Assembly (NCBI GenBank): GCA_004138175.2
Contig: RYFE02000001.1
Coordinates: 186,001 to 250,000 of the forward strand
Reading direction: 5' to 3'
Length of the DNA stretch: 64,000 nucleotides
Origin: Chloroflexales bacterium ZM16-3
Lineage (GTDB): Bacteria > Chloroflexota > Chloroflexia > Chloroflexales > Chloroflexaceae
Shown here: positions 1-8,234 of the stretch, in pieces
How the letters are laid out: each line of letters begins with the position of its first letter
How positions within the stretch are numbered: the first letter of the stretch is position 1
Position numbers and translations under genes: made by a program
The notes under the pieces: generated by a model
Database searches by the model: none
What the model was told of the DNA's origin: nothing
Seen by the model: only the letters and a program-made list of their open reading frames with translations

Positions 1-3
1 TCT

Positions 4-936
4 CTAGCCAATCCGCTCGCGCACGGCGGCGATGATCGTCTCGTGCTCGGGGAATCCGCCCTCGCGGTACATCGAGTGGATGAGGTCGCCGTCCACCACC
101 ACATCGAAGGAGCCATCCTGCCAGGGGATCAGCTCGATCGCGGCCAGGTCGTAGACGAAGGCGTTCATCAGGGCCGAGGCCAGGGCCAGAGTCTGCGGCT
201 CGTAGCCGCAGGCCGCGCAGTAGGTGATGCTGACCTTGATCGGATTGCCCGCGCTGCGCTCACGCTTCTGGGGAAGGCCCGCGCGGGCCGGGGCGGCCGG
301 GGCTGGGGGCGCCTCCTTGGGCTGCGCGCCGCCCGACACCACCAGGCGCAGCTCGCGCACCACCTCGCGGTCGGAGGTATGGCGGTTCTCCGCGCGGAAT
401 TCCTGGAACGCCTGCATCAGCCGAAGGCGGGCCGGCTCAGGCAGTTCGCCGAACGCCGTGCCCGGGGCGACATCGGCGAAGGCCGGGTCCTCGGCGTAGA
501 GCTTCGCGCTCATCTGGGCCTGGAGCGCGCTCATGCTCGCCGGGCGCTCGATCCAGTGGCCGATCGGGTTGAAGGACTCGTCGAGGAAGGCGAAGACCGG
601 GATCGAGCGATGCTTGCCCTCCTTGAGGTAGGGCTCGGTCAGATCGAGGTTCTGGTCGCGCAGGAAGATGCGCACGTTCAGCTTGCCGCTGGCCGCCGCC
701 AGGCCATTCAGCACCGGCAGGTTGTTGATCACATCGCCGCACCAGTCCTCGGCCAGCACCAGCACATTCAGCGGCGCTGGCAGGTCCGTGAAGAACTCCA
801 GGTCGTCCCCACCCAAGTCAAGCGACTGCTCGTTGGCCTCAAGCCGCTCGCGGTTGCGGGTCATCTGGGCCTTATATGCCTCGTAGCGCATCCCCTGGGC
901 GAAGCGCTCTGCCGTGATCGTCATCATGCTCTCCAT
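4..936 (-). CDS. Thioredoxin-like / SelT-SelW-type Rdx fusion protein
   Basis: This 310-residue protein joins two redox folds. The N-terminal part (about residues 5-150) resembles the thioredoxin-family proteins with a WCGD active-site segment after a beta strand (VLVLAEDWCGD). An Ala/Pro-rich linker of about 30 residues follows. The C-terminal 75 residues (KVSITYCAACGYEPQ onward) match the Rdx (SelT/SelW/SelH) fold with a CxxC pair, CAAC, in place of the selenocysteine motif. The expected role is thiol-disulfide exchange in the cytosol, since no signal peptide is visible. The partner is unknown. Two in-frame ATGs follow the first at residues 4 and 5, so the true start may be 9-12 bases downstream. 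The domain calls are fairly secure; the function is inferred. Confidence 0.75.
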   Translation of the reverse strand: MESMMTITAERFAQGMRYEAYKAQMTRNRERLEANEQSLDLGGDDLEFFTDLPAPLNVLVLAEDWCGDVINNLPVLNGLAAASGKLNVRIFLRDQNLDLTEPYLKEGKHRSIPVFAFLDESFNPIGHWIERPASMSALQAQMSAKLYAEDPAFADVAPGTAFGELPEPARLRLMQAFQEFRAENRHTSDREVVRELRLVVSGGAQPKEAPPAPAAPARAGLPQKRERSAGNPIKVSITYCAACGYEPQTLALASALMNAFVYDLAAIELIPWQDGSFDVVVDGDLIHSMYREGGFPEHETIIAAVRERIG

Positions 937-986
937 CGCTAAGATTCTTATCTATCTTGCTCAGCATGATGTACTATACCATGATA

Positions 987-1099
987 GGGGAGTCGGGGAT
1001 CAGGAGTCAGGAGTCGGGGATCAGGAGCCGACTCCCGACCCCTGACTCCCGACCCCTGACTCCCGACTCCCGACTCCCGACCCCCAACCCCCAACTCCC
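987..1099. repeat. Heptanucleotide inverted array (GGAGTCG / ACTCCCG type)
   Basis: The left half reads as successive 7-mers such as GGAGTCG, GGGATCA and GGAGTCA. The right half is the complement, ACTCCCG and ACCCCTG repeated, ending in ACCCCCA units. The two halves can pair into a long imperfect hairpin. It lies between trpG/pabA and the thioredoxin/Rdx gene, both on the minus strand. Confidence 0.9.
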
Positions 1100-1101
1100 T
1101 A

Positions 1102-1665
1102 TCACGCCAGAAAGTTCTTGAGCAGATCCTTGCCCGATGTCGTCATGATCGACTCGGGGTGGAACTGCACGCCCTGGACGGGGTGCTCGCGGTGGCGCAT
1201 GCCCATAATCAGGCCGTCGTCCGTCCACGCCGTCACCTCCAGCTCGGCGGGCAGGTCCTCGCGGCGGACGATCAGCGAGTGGTAGCGGGTGGCCGCGAAG
1301 CCGTCGGGCAGGTCGGCGAAGACGCCCTGGCCAGCGTGGCGGATGGGCGAGACCTTGCCGTGCATCACCTGGGGCGCGCGCACCACCGCGCCGCCGTAGG
1401 CCGCGCCCAATGCCTGGTGGCCCAGGCAGACCCCCAGGATGGGCACGCTGGGCGCCAGCTCCTGGATGAGCGTGATGCTGATCCCGGCCTCGTTCGGCGT
1501 ACACGGCCCGGGGCTGATCACGATCCGGTCGGGCCGCATGGCCGCGACCTCGGCCACGCTGATCTGGTCGTTGCGATGCACTTCGACCGTGGCCCCCAGC
1601 TCACAGAGGTACTGGTAGAGGTTGTAGGTGAACGAGTCGTAGTTATCGAGCAGCAGCACGCGCAT
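1102..1665 (-). CDS. trpG/pabA: Anthranilate / aminodeoxychorismate synthase glutamine amidotransferase (component II)
   Basis: This 187-residue class I glutamine amidotransferase has the family's usual full length. It starts [15 protein letters not shown] and carries the nucleophile motif [12 protein letters not shown] (Cys near residue 79) and the His-Glu pair in VQFHPESI near residue 170. It supplies ammonia from glutamine to a chorismate-using partner, TrpE for tryptophan or PabB for folate. Neither partner gene is nearby, so which pathway it serves cannot be decided and it may serve both. A GGGAGGGAG-like ribosome site precedes the ATG. The gene is flanked by a heptamer hairpin downstream and the triple-hairpin element upstream. 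Confidence 0.92.
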   Translation of the reverse strand: MRVLLLDNYDSFTYNLYQYLCELGATVEVHRNDQISVAEVAAMRPDRIVISPGPCTPNEAGISITLIQELAPSVPILGVCLGHQALGAAYGGAVVRAPQVMHGKVSPIRHAGQGVFADLPDGFAATRYHSLIVRREDLPAELEVTAWTDDGLIMGMRHREHPVQGVQFHPESIMTTSGKDLLKNFLA

Positions 1666-1679
1666 TGGCTATCTCCCTC

Positions 1680-1789
1680 CCGGCGGGGGCGCGGCGGCGG
1701 CTGCGCCGCCCCCGCATATTTTTTGTTGGGTGTTGGCGGCGAAGCCGCCAACACCCAACAAAACGCGACCTGGGGTTACGCCCCAGGCT
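1680..1789. repeat. Dispersed triple-hairpin element, copy 1
   Basis: Three stem-loops lie in a row: a GC-rich stem around GGCGGCTGCGCCGCC, a long stem TTTTGTTGGGTGTTGGCGGC with a GAA loop and its complement, and a short CCTGGGG/CCCCAGG stem. The same three stems, in inverted orientation and with altered bases, recur at 18091-18205. It fills the gap between cydDC and the trpG-like gene and may also end cyd transcription. Confidence 0.85.
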
Positions 1790-1843
1790 GACCAGCTCTC
1801 TTGGTGGAGCAAGTATAGCGGCGGAGGGCCGGGCTGGCAAGGC

Positions 1844-4800
1844 TCAGCCCAGCGTCAGGATCGCGTCGCCGTCGCGCTGGGCCTCGGGCCGGTGGCTGAT
1901 CAGCAGGGTGGTGCGGCCACGCTGGAGCTCGGCGAGCGCGGCGAGTACCTCGCGCTCGGCCTCGGCATCCAGGTGGGCGGTCGGCTCGTCGAGCAGCAGG
2001 ATGGGCGCGTCCTTCAGCAGGGCGCGGGCGATGGCCAGGCGCTGACGCTCGCCGCCGCTGAGCCGCGCGCCCTGCTCGCCGAGCCATGTATCGTAGCCCT
2101 CGGGCAGCCGGGCCAGCACCTGGTCGAAGCGGGCGCGCTGACAGACTATGTCCAGATCCGCGTCGTCGGCCTCGGGGCGGGCGATCTGTAAATTCTCGCG
2201 CACCGTGCCGCTGAAGAGGTGAGTCTGCTGGGCGACCACGCCAATCATCCGGCGGATGTCCTCGGCCCGGTAGTCCCGCAGGTCGTGCCCGCCGATGCGG
2301 ATCGTGCCGGTGTAGCCATCCCAGAAGCGCAGCAGCAGGCTGGCCAGGGTGCTCTTGCCGGCCCCGCTCGGCCCCATGATCAGCAGCCGCTGGCCGTGCG
2401 CGGCCTGCGCGCTCACCCCGCGCAGCGCTGGCTGTGCCTCTCCTGGGTAGCTGAAGCTCAGGCCATCGAATGCAACGCTGGCGTCCAGCGGCGCAGGCGA
2501 ACACGACGGCTCGCTCGTCACTTGCGGCGGGGTGTCGGCGATGGCGAACAGGCGTCTGGCGGCCGCCAGGCTCAGCTCAAGGCTCTGGAGCGCGGTGGAG
2601 AGCGGGGCCACCGCCTCGAAGCTGGCCACGGCGGTGAGCGCGAGCAGCGCCAGGTAGACGCCGTCGAGCTGGCCGGCGCGCACGAGCGGCACGCCTAGCA
2701 GCAGGGCGGCCGCCGCCGCGAGCTGGCCAAGCAGGCCGACGAGTCCATTCCCTAGGCCGCGCAGGGCAGCCATGCGCTCCTGCGCCTTGGCGAGCGCCTC
2801 GCCCTGGCGGCGCACCTGCGCCAGCAGCGCGCCCTCGGCCCCCAGAGCCAGCAGGTCGGGCAGCCCCTGGATGGCCTCGACCAGGGTGGCCAGCAGCTCG
2901 GCCCGCTGGGCCACGGCCTCTGCGGCGGGCTGACGGCTTAGGTGGCGGATCAGCAGCGGCAGGGCTAGCCCCGCGATCAGCTGGAGCGACAGCACCGCCA
3001 GGGCCACCTGCGGGCTGAAGATTGTCAGCAGCCCGCAGGTCAGCCCGGCCACAAGCATGGTCACCAGGGGCGGGGCCAGCACGCGCAGGTAGAGCTGCTC
3101 CAGCGCCTCGACATCGCCCACCGCGCTGGCCAGCAGGTCGCCGCCCCGGCGGTCGATCAGCCCGGCGGGGGCCAGCGGCTCGACGGCGGCGAAGAACCAG
3201 GCGCGCACGCCTGCCAGCAGCCGGAAGGTGGCCCGGTGCGAGATATAGCGCTCGGCATAGCGCAGCAGCCCGCGGGAGATGCCGAAGAAGCGCACGCCGA
3301 CGATCGGCACGCTCAGCGCGGCGATGCCCGGCATCAGGGCCGCCCGCGCGATCAGGTAGGCCGAGGTGGCCATCAGGCCGACGCTGCTGCCGACGGTGGC
3401 CAGGCCGAGCAGCACCGCCAGGGCGAAGGCCCGCCAGTAGGGCCGCACGAGGGCCAGCAGGTGGGGGAGGGCGGGTGCCGGGGGACTGAAGTCCCCGGCT
3501 AGCGTTTGCGAAGCCCGCGCAGGCGGGCTCCCAAAGCCCGCGCAGGCGGGCTTCGCCGCATGCCAGCCCGCGCCTTCAGTCGCCGGGCGGGGGAGGGCGG
3601 GTGCATCAACCACCCGCCCCTCCTCCAGCCGCGCCACCAAATCCGCGTCGGCGAGCAGCGCGGGGCTGTGGGAGATCACCAGGGCGGTGCGCCCGCGCAG
3701 CAGATGGCGCAGGCCGGCCCGCAGCTCAGCCGCGCTCTGCGGGTCGAGGTGGGCGGTCGGCTCGTCGAGGATGACAACGGGCGCGCCCTTCAGCAGGGCG
3801 CGGGCGATGGCCAGGCGCTGGCGCTGCCCTCCCGAGAGCCGCGCGCCGCCCGCGCCGATCTGGCTCTGGTAGCCATGCGGCAGCCCGGCGATGAAGCTGT
3901 GGGCACCGGCCTCGCGGGCCGCCGACTCTAGCTCGGCGTCGCTGGCCTCGGGGCGGGCCAGGCGCAGGTTCTCGGCCACGCTGCCGGCGAACAGCGCCGG
4001 GTGCTGGCTCACCCAGGCCACCCGCCGTCGCCACGCCGCCGGGTCGATCTCAGCCAGCCGCTCGCCGCCAGCCATAATCTCCCCGGCGTCGGGCGTCAGG
4101 AAGCCCAGCAGCAGCCATGCCAGCGTGGTCTTGCCCGCGCCGTTCGGCCCCGCCATGGCCACCGTCTTCCCCGCCGGGATCACCAGATCCAGCCCGCGCA
4201 AGGCTGGTCGGCGGCCATCCTCGTAGGCGTAGCTCAGGCCGCGAATAGTGATGGTTGGGGGCTGGGGGCTGGGGGCTGGGGGCTGGGGGCTGGGGGCTGG
4301 GGGCTGGGGGCTGGGGGCTGGGGGCTGGGGGTTGGGGGTCGGTGCCCGGACACCAACCCCCAACTCCCAACCCCCAACCCCCAGAATCCTCACCAGCGCC
4401 TCCTTGCCCGCCATCGCCGCGTGGTGGCGCTGGCCGAGTAGGCGCAGGGGCAGGTAGAACTCGGGGGCCAGGATGAGCGCGGTCAGCGCGGGCACGAAGC
4501 CCATGTGGCCGCCGAGCAGGCGCAGCGCGATCTCCACGGCCAGCACCGCCGTGCCCAGGCTGGCGATCAGCTCCAGGGCCAGCGCGGAGAGGAAGGCGAC
4601 CTTCAGCACCTCCAGTGTCACATCGCCGAAGCGCACGCTGATCGCCGCCACCGCCGCCAGCTGCGCGCGGCTGCGCCCGAACAGCTTCAGCGTGGTCAGC
4701 CCCTGGAGCGCGTCGAGGAAGTGCGCGCCCATGTGGCGAAGCTCGCCCCAGCGGCGGGCCGTGTGCTCCTGGGCGTGGGTGCCGATCAGCCACATGAAGA

Positions 4801-5305
4801 GCGGGATCAGCGGCGCGCTGAGCAGCAGCACCAGCCCCGAGAGCGGGTCGAGCGGCAGCACAAAGGCCAGCACGATCAGCGGGGCCAGACCAGCCAGCGT
4901 GAGCTGCGGCAGGTACTGGCTCAGGTACTCGTCGAGCGTCTCGACGCCCTCCACCGCCGTGGTGGCCAGCTCGCCGCTGCGCTCGCCGTCGCTGTAGGCC
5001 GGGCCGAGCGCCAGGATGCGCTCGGCCAGCCGCTCGCGCAGCGCCAGCTTCACCAGGCTCGCCAGGCGCTGCCCGCTGGCCTCGCCCGCCCAGACCAGGG
5101 CGGCGCGCAGGGCGGCCAGCCCGACGAAGCCTGCCAGCTGCGGGCCGACCTCGGCCAGCCCCGCGCCTTCCAGGAAGGCCCGCCCGATCACTGAGGCTAG
5201 CAGGGCGGCCATGCCCACCGCCGCCGCCGCGCCCAGCCCGCCCGCGCCGATGGTGGCCCACAGCCAGCGCCTGGCCCGCCCGTCGGCCAATAGCTCGTTA
5301 GTCAT
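1844..5305 (-). CDS. cydDC: Fused heterodimeric ABC exporter CydDC (thiol/heme export for cytochrome bd assembly)
   Basis: This 1153-residue protein contains two complete ABC exporter halves in CydD-then-CydC order. Each half has about six membrane segments and a nucleotide-binding domain. The first has Walker A GPNGAGKTT and signature LSGGQRQ; the second has GPSGAGKST and LSGGERQ. CydDC exports cysteine/glutathione in Escherichia coli and is needed to mature cytochrome bd, which fits the cydA and cydB genes immediately upstream. Fused cydCD genes are known in actinobacteria. The unusual point is that both inter-domain linkers are built from dispersed DNA repeats: a PQPPAPS heptapeptide tract before the first nucleotide-binding domain, and a segment containing AKPACAGFGS between the halves. 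The frame remains open through both. Confidence 0.92.
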   Translation of the reverse strand: MTNELLADGRARRWLWATIGAGGLGAAAAVGMAALLASVIGRAFLEGAGLAEVGPQLAGFVGLAALRAALVWAGEASGQRLASLVKLALRERLAERILALGPAYSDGERSGELATTAVEGVETLDEYLSQYLPQLTLAGLAPLIVLAFVLPLDPLSGLVLLLSAPLIPLFMWLIGTHAQEHTARRWGELRHMGAHFLDALQGLTTLKLFGRSRAQLAAVAAISVRFGDVTLEVLKVAFLSALALELIASLGTAVLAVEIALRLLGGHMGFVPALTALILAPEFYLPLRLLGQRHHAAMAGKEALVRILGVGGWELGVGVRAPTPNPQPPAPSPQPPAPSPQPPAPSPQPPTITIRGLSYAYEDGRRPALRGLDLVIPAGKTVAMAGPNGAGKTTLAWLLLGFLTPDAGEIMAGGERLAEIDPAAWRRRVAWVSQHPALFAGSVAENLRLARPEASDAELESAAREAGAHSFIAGLPHGYQSQIGAGGARLSGGQRQRLAIARALLKGAPVVILDEPTAHLDPQSAAELRAGLRHLLRGRTALVISHSPALLADADLVARLEEGRVVDAPALPRPATEGAGWHAAKPACAGFGSPPARASQTLAGDFSPPAPALPHLLALVRPYWRAFALAVLLGLATVGSSVGLMATSAYLIARAALMPGIAALSVPIVGVRFFGISRGLLRYAERYISHRATFRLLAGVRAWFFAAVEPLAPAGLIDRRGGDLLASAVGDVEALEQLYLRVLAPPLVTMLVAGLTCGLLTIFSPQVALAVLSLQLIAGLALPLLIRHLSRQPAAEAVAQRAELLATLVEAIQGLPDLLALGAEGALLAQVRRQGEALAKAQERMAALRGLGNGLVGLLGQLAAAAALLLGVPLVRAGQLDGVYLALLALTAVASFEAVAPLSTALQSLELSLAAARRLFAIADTPPQVTSEPSCSPAPLDASVAFDGLSFSYPGEAQPALRGVSAQAAHGQRLLIMGPSGAGKSTLASLLLRFWDGYTGTIRIGGHDLRDYRAEDIRRMIGVVAQQTHLFSGTVRENLQIARPEADDADLDIVCQRARFDQVLARLPEGYDTWLGEQGARLSGGERQRLAIARALLKDAPILLLDEPTAHLDAEAEREVLAALAELQRGRTTLLISHRPEAQRDGDAILTLG
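3472..3592. repeat. Dispersed multi-stem repeat inside cydDC, copy 1
   Basis: Paired GC-rich stems (GGGGACTGAAGTCCCC, AAGCCCGCGCAGGCGGGCTT in two versions, and a tail CTTCAGTCGCCGGGCGG) lie inside the coding frame between the two halves of cydDC. The architecture and tail match the intergenic copy at 46190-46304, but the stem bases differ together. It encodes an Ala/Pro/Gly-rich linker. Confidence 0.8.
4254..4384. repeat. Heptanucleotide inverted array (GGGGGCT type) inside cydDC
   Basis: About eleven copies of GGGGGCT/GGGGGTT are followed by a short spacer and the complement CCCCCAA/CTCCCAA. Because 3 x 7 = 21, the array reads in frame as PQPPAPS heptapeptides on the minus strand, in the linker before the first nucleotide-binding domain of CydDC. 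Confidence 0.92.
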
Positions 5306-5314
5306 ACAACCCTA

Positions 5315-5361
5315 ATGTATCTGTGGTGCCAGCGGCTCTGCCGCTGGCACCACAGATACAT
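5315..5361. terminator. 21-bp perfect hairpin between cydB and cydDC
   Basis: The arms ATGTATCTGTGGTGCCAGCGG and its exact complement are separated by the 5-base loop CTCTG. No T tract follows, so it may be an RNA-processing or mRNA-stability element setting cydAB against cydDC levels rather than a true terminator. Confidence 0.6.
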
Positions 5362-5363
5362 AA

Positions 5364-6377
<1,014 letters not shown>

Positions 6378-6395
6378 AAGAAACTCCTTTGCGCT

Positions 6396-6434
6396 ACCCC
6401 GACTCCCGACTCCCAATTCCCGACTCCCGACTCA
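6396..6434. repeat. Heptanucleotide array (GACTCCC type) between cydA and cydB
   Basis: A single-arm run of five to six units (ACTCCCG, ACTCCCA, ATTCCCG) fills the cydA-cydB gap and reaches the cydA stop codon. It has the same unit as the arrays at 987-1099 and 23376-23418. Confidence 0.85.
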
Positions 6435-7826
6435 GTCACCCGTCGGCGCGGGGCGCATGGACGAGAGCGGCCTGCCGGTCGGCTGCTCGCCGGGCACAGT
6501 GCGGGCGTACTTCAGCATCAGGTAGACCGTCGCGACGATCAGCACGAGGTAGACGAGGCTGAACCCGATCAGCGAGGTCAGCACCATGCCGACGCCCACC
6601 GTCGGCGAGACGGACTGGTCGGTGCGCAGCAGGCCGAAGACGATCCAGGGCTGGCGGCCCATCTCGGTGAAGATCCAGCCGGTGGCGTTGGCCAGGTAGG
6701 GCAGCCCGATGCCGGGGATGAGCAGCCAGAGGAATCGCGGCCAGCGGGTGATCTCATGGTGCAGCACCAGGTAGAGCGCCAGCGCGGCCAGCCCGAGCAT
6801 GGCGAAGCCTGCGCCCACCATGCCCCGGAAGGTCCAGTAGGTGATGAAGACGCTCGGCGTGTAGTTGCCTGGGCCGTACTTCGCCTCGGCCGCAGCCTGT
6901 AGCTCTTTAATGCCCTGGACGGCACCACTGAAGCGATTGTACGAGAGGAAGCTGAGCAAGCCCGGCACCTTGATCGCAAACAGGTCGCGCTGCTGGGGCT
7001 GGCTGGCCACCGTGAACAGCGACATCGCCGCCGGGTCCTCCGTCTCCCAGAGCGCCTCGGCGGCGGCCATCTTCATCGGCTGCACCTTGACCATGTACTG
7101 GGATTGGGCGTGGCCGGCGAGGATCACGCCCACGGTGCCGATGATTGCGGCGATCGAGCCGATCTGGAAGGAGCGGCGGAAGATCTCGGCGCCGGCATCG
7201 CTGAGCGGCCGACGCAGGTGGTAGGCGCTGATCCCCAGCATAAAGAAGGCCGCCGTGCTGAGCGAGGCCATCATCGTGTGCGGCCACTGCACCCAGACGT
7301 GCCCGTTGGTGAGCAGGGCGGCGAAGCTGTCCATCTCGGCGCGCCCGTTGCGGATCACATAGCCAACTGGCTGGTGCATAAATGAGTTGGCCACCAGGAT
7401 CCAGAACGACGAGATCGTCGTGCCGAGCGCCATCAGCCAGATGCTGGTCAGGTGCAGCCCCTTCGAGAGCTTGTCCCAGCCGAAGAGCCAGATACCCAGG
7501 AAGGTGGACTCCAGGAAGAAGGCCATCAGCGCCTCGATCGCCAGCGGCGCGCCGAAGATGTCGCCCACGAAGCGCGAGTAGGCCGACCAGTTCATACCGA
7601 ACTGGAACTCCTGCACGATGCCGGTGGCCACCCCTATCGCAAAGTTGATCAGCAGCAGCTTGCCCCAGAACTTGGTCATGGCCTTGTAGGCTGGGTTGCC
7701 GCTGCGCACATAGATGCTCTCCATCACGGCGACGAGCAGCGAGAGGCCGATCGAGAGCGGCACGAAGAAGAAGTGGTAGACCGTGGTGATCGCGAACTGC
7801 CAGCGGGCGAGCGCGAGCGCATCCAT
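6432..7826 (-). CDS. cydA: Cytochrome bd ubiquinol oxidase subunit I
   Basis: This 464-residue protein has the CydA signature features: an N-terminal heme-ligand region AITTVYHFFFVPLSIG, the QFGMNWSAYSRFVGDIFGAP segment, and GRQPWIVFGLLRT near the heme b558 region. It is shorter than the E. coli protein, consistent with the short Q-loop class of bd oxidases. The start MDALALARWQF is preceded by CTGGAG; the open frame extends 36 residues further upstream but that part is not family-like. It leads the cydA-cydB-cydDC operon. Confidence 0.95.
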   Translation of the reverse strand: MDALALARWQFAITTVYHFFFVPLSIGLSLLVAVMESIYVRSGNPAYKAMTKFWGKLLLINFAIGVATGIVQEFQFGMNWSAYSRFVGDIFGAPLAIEALMAFFLESTFLGIWLFGWDKLSKGLHLTSIWLMALGTTISSFWILVANSFMHQPVGYVIRNGRAEMDSFAALLTNGHVWVQWPHTMMASLSTAAFFMLGISAYHLRRPLSDAGAEIFRRSFQIGSIAAIIGTVGVILAGHAQSQYMVKVQPMKMAAAEALWETEDPAAMSLFTVASQPQQRDLFAIKVPGLLSFLSYNRFSGAVQGIKELQAAAEAKYGPGNYTPSVFITYWTFRGMVGAGFAMLGLAALALYLVLHHEITRWPRFLWLLIPGIGLPYLANATGWIFTEMGRQPWIVFGLLRTDQSVSPTVGVGMVLTSLIGFSLVYLVLIVATVYLMLKYARTVPGEQPTGRPLSSMRPAPTGD

Positions 7827-8234
7827 AGCACACTCCAGGCGACGGCGCGCGCGTCGGCGCGTCGGGCATAGGCGCTTTGCGGCGAAGCCCTGCAAAAAGC
7901 AGGGATTCGGTGGAACTGTAGATCCTGCGAACAACCTTGCGTGACGCTGCCGACTCTAGCAGATGCCAGCAGTGCGCTCAAGTGCTGATCGCTTCACTGT
8001 GGCTTGCATCCGCCTAATATATTAGTCGCTTAAGATGTTGCATTGCTTTATATATCGCATCGTAATAACGTCCGTGGTAATTTTTTGTTCGAGTGGCACA
8101 CAAGAAATGATATGACACCGCCATCCCCAGCCCGCTGTCATCGAATCGTCATGCGCCAGGCGAGGAACTACGAGCCATCGTCGTTACTATAGCTAAGAAG
8201 ACAGTTCGCTCCGATATACCTACGGAGGCTCAGC
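7827..8234. other. Divergent intergenic region between cydA and the amidase gene
   Basis: This 408-base region holds the probable cyd promoter, a small CCCTGC/GCAGGG stem in the cyd leader, and an AT-rich block at about 8015-8095 (TATATTAG, TTTATATATCGC) unlike the GC-rich surroundings. A CGGAGG ribosome site precedes the amidase ATG. No small gene is evident. Confidence 0.5.
7953..7981 (-). promoter_or_regulatory. Candidate sigma-70-type promoter for the cyd operon
   Basis: On the minus strand TTGAGC and TAGAGT are separated by 17 bases, giving a leader of roughly 120 bases before cydA. This is a pattern match only. No redox-regulator site was recognised. Confidence 0.45.

Noticed and set aside
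43-942. Long open frame antisense to the thioredoxin/Rdx fusion gene
   Set aside because: It is a GC-driven shadow of the minus-strand gene, rich in His, Arg and Gln without domain motifs or a ribosome site. Many similar long antisense frames across the window (for example 5628-6902, 18355-19935, 28002-29699, 44735-46069) were left out for the same reason.
4254-4384. CRISPR-like repeat array
   Set aside because: The unit is only 7 bases with no unique spacers, and it lies within an open coding frame. No cas gene is present.
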